From assembly GCA_036877525.1 (NCBI GenBank), contig JAZGTH010000075.1:3102501-3166500 (forward strand): 64,000 nt of DNA, given 5' to 3'. This document shows positions 45,900-55,781 of the stretch, piece after piece. The notes below the pieces were generated by a model. That model was not told the origin of the DNA, searched no databases, and saw nothing but the letters and a program-made list of their open reading frames with translations. Position 1 is the stretch's first letter, and every line of letters starts with the position of its first letter. The translations under genes were made by a program, and so were the position numbers. Origin of the DNA: Chromobotia macracanthus (taxonomy: Eukaryota; Chordata; Actinopteri; Cypriniformes; Botiidae).

Positions 45900-46090
45900 T
45901 TAAAGCTGCAATCCCAAACTTTATTTGGTTAAAAATGGACAAAATCCAGTTATGAGCAAGTACATAACAGATCAGTATTCAAAGCGGCTTAATCTGACTT
46001 CAACATATGTAATGAAAAGTATATAAAGTAACCTGTAACTTTATGTTTCAAACAGAGATGGTGGTAGAGAGGCAAAGGTTACAGCTTTAA
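45900..46090 (+). mobile_element. MITE B copy with intact termini
   Basis: Starts TTAAAGCTGCAATCCC and ends AGGTTACAGCTTTAA, giving inverted ends TTAAAGCTG(C/T)AA. It shares GTTTCAAACAGAGATGGTG with the other copies but is about half the length of 12808-13192, so one is internally deleted or the other expanded. Confidence 0.8.
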
Positions 46091-46667
46091 TAACTTATCG
46101 TTCTATCTGTAAAGTCTATCAGTAAATGAATGTATCTTTTATAAGAAATGATGGGCAAAGTTTTTGCATCTGCCTTGTTGTTTCAAGTGAAACTGTATCT
46201 TTGCCAAAACGTTAGTAAAAGTTCACGTATGGGGGTGTTTGTAGCGCGAGTACATCTGAGTTCTTTTTTAGTTTGCATGTTTGCATTCTCATTTTCGCTT
46301 CAACACTCAGTGAATCATTTAGACAGTGTTTGTGGGCTCACGTTCGCTCTGATTGTGTGCTGTATAATTATCTTCTGTATAACTGGGCTGCTCAGAGCAC
46401 TGCTGTGTCCTCTTTTGTCTCAGAATCAAATAAGCTGACCCTTATTATGTTCATTAAAGACTGCCCGGGTTTGCTGCTTTGCGTAAGGACCTGATAACAG
46501 TTTTTGAAAATGGATATTGAATGTGCTGATTTATTTATTTGCTTTGTCAGTCTGCGCCTTCTGTATGATTTCGGTCAAGTGACTCTGTCGGCCTAAGTGA
46601 TTACTTGTCTTTTATTCATCTGAAAGTGTTCATCAGTGCTCAAAGAATTGTGAAGCAGTTTTCTAAA

Positions 46668-46760
46668 AGGAACAGTGCCCTTAAAAATAAAAATGCTGTC
46701 ATCATTTAATAATCATCATGTCTTTCAATAGAATGTCTGAGCTTTTCCATAATACATAAT
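46668..46760 (+). mobile_element. MITE C left-end remnant
   Basis: GGAACAGTGCCCTTAAAAAT, then ATGCTGTCATCATTTAATAA and TCATGTCTTTCAATAGAATG resemble the left end of the fish MITE (CTGTCATCATTTACTCACC-type). Diverged. Confidence 0.45.
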
Positions 46761-48443
46761 ACAGTGTCCAATAGCTGTCACATTCAAAATAAGCGCATCC
46801 TAAAAGTAGCTCTTACTTCTATACATTTCAAGTGTTCTGATGTCATATGACTGATTTGTGCAAACTGAAATTAAAATAAAAATTGAAATAGACGGAAATT
46901 TAAGTTATTCTTAATATACTTGATACTTAATATTCTAAAGATCTTCCCCTACGTCATAAATTTAAAATCTCATTCACGCTCGGCTGTATTAAGACCTGAT
47001 TGGTGGACAGTGTGTAGAACGACTTTTTGTGTACCGGCCCTTTAAAAAAGGTGTACACTAAACTTTTGTATCACCTTCATTTTCTAAGTGTTTCTGCTAC
47101 CAAACCCTACGCTTTACTTATTCTTCATTCACAACTGTGTTCTGTAACAGTCACTTTTGCAAAGCGTAAATGAAAATCCTAGCATTGCATTAAAACACAG
47201 TGGAGTCGATTTCTTTCAGGGAAATCGACCTATAGGGCTTAATGCCTTTTCAGCCCAGCTTTCAAGCTAAATTTAAATGGGAAACAGGAAAGTCCCAAAA
47301 GAGCGTTTTCCATTTCTTAAAATTGAAGTTTAGATGGAGCCAGTCTTTATTCTGGCCCGTAGGAAACCGGTTCCTCAAATCCACATATTCCCCTGTATTC
47401 AATTTGCAGTAAATAACAGCATGTGTAATTTTCTGTACTTTAGGAGACACTCAGCTATTACTGTACTCGTACAGTGTGCATTAGTGAGATATTAATGTTA
47501 GAACAGAAGCTTGTTTTCTCTCACAACATCCTTTGCGGGATCACTCTGTTCTGTATGTTCGACTAACTAGCTAGAAAACGGTTTAGTGTTTCTGGGGAAC
47601 CTTGTCGAGTTCACCAGACGAGGCCCGACAAGATTTGTTGATGCAAAAAATTGCACTGTTGATCAAATAAGCAAGTAATAGAGACATCAATCACGCGGTC
47701 GCTGGCAGTGCGTCACTTTTTCATACTTCAGCTGTTTTCAGCCATTTCTTTACTGAAGACATCACTCCTGATGAATTGTGTGTGTGACTCTGTGCAGTCG
47801 CTTCACAGTCGAGTATTTTAAGTTTGCTGTGGTGTATTATTATGCTGTGTGCAAAATGTATTTTTGAGTCTGTAAGTGAAATTGGGCTTCTTATCGTTCA
47901 TAATTTAACAAAGGGTTTCTTTAGAAGAATATTTCAGGTTGTTTTAATGTCAGTGTGTATGGCACGTTGTTGTGTCAGACAGTTTAAAATAGTTATAATA
48001 TTTACTTGTCTTGTGTTGTTTCTATACACAACTAGTTAACTATAAACGCCATAACGTAACCCTAACTCACACCTAAACCTAACATAAACTTCTGCAGTTT
48101 TACAATTGATAAAGCTTTGTTTATTATAGTGTTTTTTACAAATGAGGATGTCCCCAAAAGAAGGTTTTGCTGAAATTTGTCAGGTTTTGCTGACTCTTGG
48201 GTACAAATTTGTCTCCATAATATTGTTAAAGTAAGCACACACACACGCAGACATTTGGTTGACAAGTAACCCAAAATATCTTAATGTATTCTTGTGATAT
48301 TAATATAATTTTTTAGATATTTTAATACTAGAAACCAAACATCTTTCACTTGGCTGTCACAGTGAGACACAAATTGGCAGGACAGCTGAGCAAGATCTTG
48401 ACAGAGGCTTGTCAGTGGACTCTGCTATAGTGTCTTTGTGCAC

Positions 48444-48462
48444 AGTGTGTGTGTGTGTCTGT

Positions 48463-48496
<34 letters not shown>

Positions 48497-48508
48497 TTGT
48501 GTGTGTGT
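48444..48508. repeat. (GT)n microsatellite
   Basis: Nearly pure GT, merging directly into the 16-base tandem repeat that follows. Confidence 0.95.
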
Positions 48509-48620
48509 CAGTGTTTGTGTGTGTCAGTGTTTGTGTGTGTCAGTGTTTGTGTGTGTCAGTGTTTGTGTGTGTCAGTGTTTGTGTGTGTCAGTGTTTGTGT
48601 GTGTCAGTGTTTGTGTGTCT
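48509..48620. repeat. Perfect 16-base minisatellite, 7 copies
   Basis: CAGTGTTTGTGTGTGT starts at 48509, 48525, 48541, 48557, 48573, 48589 and 48605, with only the final copy varying at its end. It probably arose by duplication of a point-mutated GT tract. Confidence 0.95.
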
Positions 48621-49812
48621 GCACAGGTCTGTGCACCTGAAAACACCTCGACTGAATGTGAATTTTTCATAAGTCTTTGGTGCAGATGTGACAACCCACT
48701 GTGAAGGAGAGCTCGCTGTCTGTGGAGAGATCTTCCATTACCTCTATCTGCAAATGAAATTCTCTTTTCATTAGTGTACAGCTTTGTCATCCACTATCAA
48801 TCAAGGACATTTCAAAGCATAACTAAATTTGATTTGATTTTTACAGCGGCATCACAACACCATTCTACAAACTTATTACGGAGCTGCCCTCAGAAAGCCA
48901 CAGCGACAGATTTTTTTGAAGGAATCTGTCGGAAGATCTCTGGTCTTTGCAACAGCATACGTGTGTGGCTCATTGAAACCTGTGAAAGCAGCTGTTTTTT
49001 TGAACCTGTGATATGAGTGATCTTTTCATGGCGGGCAGATTGAACAGGTGGGGGGCCAGAGGTAATTACCCAGCCAAGGTCGGGGTGGACAGAGAGATGA
49101 GATGATGGACAGAAGGCTGGAGGTGTGTGTGCTATCCTGGGGTGAAACATTAGCTAAAAGAACAGGTGTCAAAAGGTTTAAAAGAAAGATACAGAACCGT
49201 GATCAACTTCTGAAAAACTGCATGGCAAAGAAATCTGTTTCTGTTTTAAAATAATGCAAAAATCTTGACATTTGTTGGGAATTTTGACCTAGATGATTAA
49301 TGAATGCTCGATGATCACAATGTATAAATAATTTTATTTCGAACAAACCGATCATCATTTGTATCTTCAGAACGAGCTGGTCCTGCTGCAATGATAAAAC
49401 CCTGTGCAATAACAAACAGCATTATAGTTTATATACAGCATTACAGTTATCATGTTATGCACAATAACATTATTTAAACATTCAGCACTTTCACTAAAGT
49501 ATACATTTAAACGTATATTAATCCTTCACAGGTCTGATACCCTGAACCATCAAATTCAGCTCCTATAGAGAAGAAAACAAAGAGTTTGTGCTGTAAATCT
49601 GCCTCACCTTGAGTTTCTCTCTGAGCGGCTACAGCTCTTCCTGCTTTAATGAGATTAGCAGATAATTATTTCTTTCAGTCAGCTGACAGGCTGCATGAGA
49701 GACATTTAAATGAGACATAGTCAAGCGAGTTGAGGGATAAAAGCTGCAGGGACGTCAGCGAGTGTCGTCTGTCAGTCCGCCTGCTGAGATCCTGCGGCAC
49801 GCTGGTGTTTAT

Positions 49813-49962
49813 GCTCCTGTAGCTCCATTAGAAGAGCATTGTGTTAGCAGTGCAAAAGGCTGTGGGTTCGACACGCGTACTGATCAGATATGTAAATAGC
49901 TTGAATGTGCTTGAAAGTCACTTTGGATAAAAGCGTCTGTCAAATGACATAAACGTAAATGC
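49813..49962 (+). mobile_element. tRNA-derived SINE
   Basis: Head GCTCCTGTAGCTCCATTAG, B box-like GTGGGTTCGACACG, tail GTCACTTTGGATAAAAGCG. A short internal deletion removes the usual CCCAGGGAAC after the B box. Confidence 0.85.
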
Positions 49963-51164
49963 AGATTTTGTGTAAGTTGAGAAGGTGGACCCTAAAGTTA
50001 TTTAGAAGCGAGACACTGTTCACACCTAACCGCAGAGTCAGTCGGTTGTGCAGAAGTGAGTTTGGCTGTTTTTTCTGCTTTGGTCATCAGGGATGTTTGT
50101 TGTGCTCAATGGACTGTACAGATCTTTCCAGTCGCTGATTATATCAGAAAGTCTGATATAGTTCAGCTCATTCAGTTCTCCTGAATGAGCACTGTTCAGT
50201 CCAGTGTGACCGTTCTCACTGTAAAATAAAGGGACACACAATGATTAATTGAGTATCTGACTATTTATATCATTCTGAAAGGCCTGTGCAGAAAAATAAC
50301 ATTCCTAATCAGTAAGTTTGTCCACTAAAAGGATGAAATTTACTTTAAAGTTGCACAATATGTTAAGATTTGTTTCCGTCGAAAGTTAAACCTTATTACC
50401 TGAATGAAAAAGGATTTCTTAATATTTTTTTAAGCGTAGGTCTCACTGCAGTATGCTTAAAAAAGTGTCAACATGATGCATCAAGATTTATGAGTTCATT
50501 TATCAACTTTCTACTCCAGAAATATGATCTTACATAATGTTTTATATGACACTAAACACAGTGAATTGTTCTTCGTTCTTTTTCAAAGAGGAGATCATCT
50601 TGCAGAGCCACGATACGTGTGCTAGTTTTGTGTTACTGTATCTGTTTTTACAGTATTGATTGGATGATCCGTGATGATTATAAAAATAAACTTTATCTTT
50701 CATTGCTCTGAACTGCTTTATTACTTTTCCAGAGTCAATTGTCTGTGGAATCATTTTTCACGCTCACTGTGGCAAATTTTAAGTAAAATGAAAGATATTA
50801 TCGATTACACATTATTGCCGAATGTAATGACTCTGATGTTGGAATCAAAGGAATGTAGCCCTAAACGTTCTCTGAAAGCTTTATTTCAGGTGTTTTCAGG
50901 CTATCTTCAAGGAATGCAGAGAGAATAAAATAAACCTGCCATGTTTTGTAGTTATTTTGTGCGAGGATGTAGCACCTTGTCATTCGTCTTCTGTTGGTGG
51001 AGCGTGTATTGGAACGCTCTCGATGAGGCCTGTAAGTAAAGATGACAACAAAGATAAGTGGGATTATATTGGCTTTACGGCACCGCGCGCACCGCTGGCT
51101 CGTATCGGCGAGGGATGAAGTGAAAGCATGGAGGAGACAGTCACATCTCCCAGCGGGGACTGGC

Positions 51165-51578
51165 AACACTAACAGGGAACATTATCAGAACATTGGCTAA
51201 TGTTCTCTAAAAGTTCTCTCCAAGTTATCAAAACAGTTCTTGAAGTAACATTAGTAGAACGTTTTTAAAGTTATATATCATTTTTAACATTATATATCAT
51301 ATGTCAAAAATGTTATTCTCAAGTTAGTGGGACGTTATAAAAATGTGTTCCTGTAGCTCAACTGGTAGAGCATTGTGTTTGTAGCGCAAACGTTGTGGGT
51401 TTGATTCCCAGGGAACACGTGTACTGATAAAATGCACTGTTTTTAATGCTTTGGATAAAAGCGTCTGTCAGATGCATACATGTAAACGTACAGAATTGTT
51501 AATACAACATCGATACAACACCGGATGTTCTGAACATTCCTAGGCAATATTCTTACAGCCTAAAATTGTTAGCTGGGA
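51165..51578 (+). mobile_element. MITE A copy interrupted by a SINE
   Basis: The left part 51165-51345 (CTAACAGGGAACATTATC onward) and right part 51490-51578 (TACAGAATTG to TTGTTAGCTGGG) are the two halves of one MITE A. They are separated by the SINE at 51346-51489 between the family's AAAATGT and TACAGAATT. Confidence 0.85.
51346..51489 (+). mobile_element. tRNA-derived SINE nested in MITE A
   Basis: Head GTTCCTGTAGCTCAACTGG, B box GTGGGTTTGATTCCCAGGG, tail TTTGGATAAAAGCGTCTG, end ATACATGTAAACG. Complete structure and a clean insertion inside another repeat. Confidence 0.9.
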
Positions 51579-51818
51579 TTTGGTGTGTAACTGAGCAGTT
51601 TTGGATGATGTAGCAGAGTTTCTGGTCTGAATTCCAATGAGTCGATGCCCTCGAGCAGGTTGAGTGTCTTTAATTCATGTTCCCACAGCACAGACGTTGT
51701 TTTTCACTTGGATAAGAGTGGCTGCTAATTGGCAGCTGAGTAAAACATGGAACTGTAGTGTTGTACATGGATGAAAGCTTTCCGGCCTGCTCGGCGATTA
51801 ACCTTCTAAAAATATGAC

Positions 51819-51951
51819 AGTTTTAACATGACAGACGCTTTAATACTAAGCGACGTACAGTGCATTTAAACGGGTATATATTTATATATTGTGGAATCGA
51901 ACCCATGACCGTTGTGTTGCTAGTAAAATGTGCTACACTGAAAATAAACTC
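51819..51951 (-). mobile_element. SINE, diverged
   Basis: Reverse-strand copy: tail complement ACAGACGCTTTAATACTAAG, B box complement GGAATCGAACCCATGACC and head remnant CTAGTAAAATGTGCTAC. Confidence 0.75.
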
Positions 51952-51963
51952 TGAATAATGTTG

Positions 51964-52110
51964 CGGTCCGTAACTTTAGCCTCTCTACCGTCATCTCTGT
52001 TTGCAACATAAAATTACAGGTTACTTGCAGAGTTATTTTCTTAACATGGAAGATGAGTTGAAATTCTAAACGACTGCTGTAAGAACAAACTACAGACACT
52101 TACGGCTCGG
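51964..52110 (-). mobile_element. MITE B partial copy
   Basis: Reverse orientation: CCGTAACTTTAGCCTCTCTA, CATCTCTGTTTGCAACATAA, CAGGTTACTTGCAGAG and CTGCTGTAAGAACAAACTAC align with the reverse complement of the right half of 12808-13192. It directly follows the SINE at 51819-51951. Confidence 0.8.
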
Positions 52111-53290
52111 TGCTTTATAGGTTTTTGCATGGAGAAAAAGCTCTTGGTGTATTACACGATCAGAGCAAGAGAATGTAACTAGTTGATACTTGTGTAGTTT
52201 TTAATTATTTTGCAAACTTGATTATAAAGTAATTAAGTAAAACTGAATGGAATAGTCAACAATACTTTGACAGTCAGTCGAAACGTGCAGCTTCCAGGTT
52301 CATCATCATGACCTTATCACACTTCAGAAATAATGTTTAGCTGAATTTAACTGTTCCACATATTAAACATAAGTTCTGTTAACACTGAATCAAACTGTAA
52401 ACTCAACTAAAATACAGCGTGTAACAGAAACATTATTCAGTTAAATTACAACCCAATAAAAATGGATATTTCCTAACTACCAGAATCTGATGCTGTCTGC
52501 TAGCAAGCAAAACTGCTGTTACTGAATGTTTGCATGCTAAATATGTTTTTATTTTATATTTTTACTTACAGTAGTAATAAAAAAAGACGCACTCTTTACC
52601 ACATATGTACTTCAAAACTCCAGCATAACAGAAACTCTTCAAAATCCCAATATAACAGCACATTAAACACTAACAAGTCTATGTTTCTCATCTAGTTAAA
52701 AACGCTTAAAATGGCACTTCATTTCTGTATTTACTCCCACAGTTTTAAACACAGTTGTGACTGTTAATGAACTGTGATTACGCAAATGAAGCAAATGGCA
52801 AAGTCTTTTAATTTTTCAAGTGTATGTTCTCCACATAATTAAAACAATCTGTGTTTTGCAGGGTGATTTTGGGCCTATAGGCAATATGACATACAGAACT
52901 GAAGCCTTAGGTCTCAAGTTATATTTTAAACCGTTCACAATTGATCCTCTTTCTCAGTAAAGGGGTAAAAATGTAAACCGGTTTACTGTCTTTTGTTTTT
53001 GTTTGTATATTAATATTTTTTGCTGATTTGATCATCTGATTTATTTTTGATTCATGGTAAGGTACTTTTTGGTTCCTCCGGGCTTTTTGAACTTACTCAG
53101 CATTGCTGTTATTTTCTAGTTTTGGCTTGGTCTTTGTATATTATGTTAAAAAGAGGCTGCTGTACGAATGTTTTCCTTTCTGCAGCTTTACATAAAATCA
53201 TCCCAGTAAGTTTTGAAGAGTTTGATTTGAAAGATTTGAAGCTATGTGTACTCTGTATTGCTCTGACTTCATTTAGCTACTTTCATATTT

Positions 53291-53423
53291 AGATACTTTC
53301 ATCCAAAGTGACTTAAAGCCCATTCAGCCCTTATACTTTATCAGGACGTGCATTTTTTTGGGAATCGAACCAGTGACCTTGGTGTTGCTAGCACTATTGC
53401 CCACCAGTTGAGCTACAAGAACA
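53291..53423 (-). mobile_element. tRNA-derived SINE
   Basis: Tail complement TACTTTCATCCAAAGTGACT, B box complement GGGAATCGAACCAGTGACC, head complement CCAGTTGAGCTACAAGAAC. Confidence 0.85.
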
Positions 53424-53516
53424 TGTGTTAATGACTATGGCAAGACTATAGCTTTGTAGTTCATTAACACGTGTGTAAAGGCCAGACTGACTGGGCTGAA
53501 AGAGAACTGCGCTGTG

Positions 53517-53568
53517 TGTGTGTGTATGCGTGTATGCGTGTATGCGTGTATGCGTGTGTGCATGTGTG
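53517..53568. repeat. (GTGTATGC)n microsatellite
   Basis: A GT run followed by four GTGTATGC units and decay. No coding meaning. Confidence 0.9.
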
Positions 53569-53931
53569 TACCCCAGGGCCATTCTCCACTTCACCAGTGT
53601 GTGTGACCTGCATACTAACACAGTCTCATACCTGCTATAAAGTGTCGCAGTGGAACCCAGGGACTCTGAATTCAGCCGGTTGTATGCTGAGAAACGATTT
53701 ATAGACTCACTCAGTCACTGTTGTTGTGTTTGTTTCTGCTTTCGACTACTCTCTCCATTACTTTCTATCCACACACACACATTTTTACATTTGTCTGCAT
53801 TGCAGTTGCTTTAGGTAAACTCAGGAGACTTCTTTTGGCTTTAGCTGTCTGTTTAGCAGCCTGTGATCTAATATTGGGTGATGATCTGAGGTGGTAATTA
53901 AAGGATTGCAGGTTCAATTCCATGCAAGGGT

Positions 53932-54142
53932 GGAACACAAAAGAAAATATTTTGAGGAATCTCTCAGTTGTTTTGTGTATATACAATAGAAATCAATGAG
54001 CGCCACTGTTGTTTGGTTACCAACATACTTCAAAATATCTTCTTTTGTGTTCCTCAGAAGCAGAAAGTCACGCAGGTTTAGAATGACGTGAGGGTGAGTA
54101 AATGATGGAAGTATTTTCATTTTTAGGTGAACTATCCCTTTA
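53932..54142 (+). mobile_element. MITE C, best copy in window
   Basis: Ends in TTTAGGTGAACTATCCCTTTAA, a terminus very common in fish genomes. Internal arms 53932-53954 and 54031-54053 are reverse complements with one mismatch in 23, around a 76-base loop. The left terminus is truncated at or before 53932. Confidence 0.85.
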
Positions 54143-54524
54143 AAGGCCTGTGATGACAGAACACTATATTTCCAGTTTAAGAAATTCTGCAGCTGACCTC
54201 ACGTCCAGTATTCTCTGACCTCCATGCCTCAAGAACTGTCCAGTTTGGCCACGAGCCAGTCTTCAATGTGTGCCGCATTTCTGTTACTAATTTAATTGGC
54301 ATCAGCTCTCAAGGTTAATAAGGTTAATGCTTTGTGACAACTGTGAAAGGACTTAATTAGCCATTAGAGGGTAAAAGGCCTTTAACATATAACATAAAGA
54401 AAGTAGATGAATTGTGGGAACTTTATCCTGGATCACCCTGTATGTTTAAGTACAAAGAAAAGAGCTCTGAGTGAAATTTAAGTGGATGCAGTAAGTTGCT
54501 TTATATCACATCTCTCTTCAATAG

Positions 54525-54668
54525 GGTTCCTGTAGTGCAGTTGGTAGGGCATGGCGCTAGAAATCCCAAGGTAAAGGGTTCGAGTACCAGGTAACCATTA
54601 AACTGACGAGGTGTTTACTTTGTTGTACATTGTTTTGGATAAAGTGTCTGCCAAATGCACAAATGTGT
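54525..54668 (+). mobile_element. tRNA-derived SINE
   Basis: Head GGTTCCTGTAGTGCAGTTGG, B box AAGGGTTCGAGTACCAGG, tail TTTTGGATAAAGTGTCTGCC. Moderately diverged. Confidence 0.85.
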
Positions 54669-54730
54669 TTAAATTGCGCCCCAAAGCTTCAGATTAAGTA
54701 AGCCGTATTTAGATATTTTATTTAAATTAA

Positions 54731-54849
54731 TTTTACATTTATGCATTCGGCACATGCTTTTATTCAAAGCAACATACAGCACATTCAAGTTATACGTTGT
54801 ATCAGTATGTGTTCCTATGTGGGAATCAAACTCACAACCTTTGCACTGC
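54731..54849 (-). mobile_element. SINE, 5' truncated, inverted relative to 54525-54668
   Basis: Tail complement TTTACATTTATGCATTCGGC and GCTTTTATTCAAAGCAAC, then B box complement GGGAATCAAACTCACAACC. It stops at TTGCACTGCTAA without the head. Confidence 0.8.
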
Positions 54850-55737
54850 TAATTTTAATATGTAATGTCAACAAAATGTCTCTGATTCCTATCTGAGGAC
54901 CTTCAACGAATGAATGCACAGAGCAGGATACAGAGCCATCCCACAATGCAATGCAGTATGATTGCTATCTTGATGTCAGCACCCATACTGATGAAGTGGA
55001 TGTGACTGGCCTAGCTTCAGGGAATTTCTCTCAGACACACACTCTCGCTCTATCTCTTGTCAAACTGATACTGACTGCCTCTTGGTGAACATATGCTAAT
55101 GTCTGGAGCTGTGTCATACTGGAGCAGTGGCTGTTTTCCCTCTTGAATGCCTCACAGATGTCCACACGAGGGCTGTTCATCTCTGATCTCTACAGATTTC
55201 CATTACAGCCTCAAAGATTTCCTGTGTGACAGGTTTAACGCACTTCTCTTACATGAACGCTAGTTTTTTTTAAAGAAATAGTAATTGTTTGAATTGTTTA
55301 ACAATTGAAAAATAAATGCAATGAATTGCATTAGATGATTTAAAAACAATACATAACAGAAACTAAACTGCATGTAGGTTTATTAAAAACAAGCTAGCTC
55401 AATTAAAACGAAAAGGACGTACAGCAGCCAGAAATAACCGTTTGCATGCGATGTTCGCATTTTTTTCAGCATTTTATGCACTTGGCATTCACAGGGCTGT
55501 TTAAAAAACGCTATGACTTGTTTCTCACGCGTGTGCGCATTAGCTTTCTGCACGCGCCCTCTGTTAGCAGTGAGGTCATGATGATGTCACAGAGAAGCAT
55601 GTGATGACCAGGCAGTTATGTCTGCATGGATGTCTGCACAGATAATGAACAGAATGTGAATGAAAGACAGTGTTAAAACATGACGTGTTGCCATAGTGAC
55701 ATGGAACACAGCTGGTGTAGTACATGTAGTACACCTC

Positions 55738-55776
<39 letters not shown>
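55738..55776. repeat. (CT)n microsatellite
   Basis: About 19 CT units after a CCCCCT start. Confidence 0.95.

Positions 55777-55781
<5 letters not shown>

Noticed and set aside
48509..48620. CRISPR-like regular repeats
   Set aside because: No unique spacers; it is a 16-bp tandem repeat in a eukaryotic intron.
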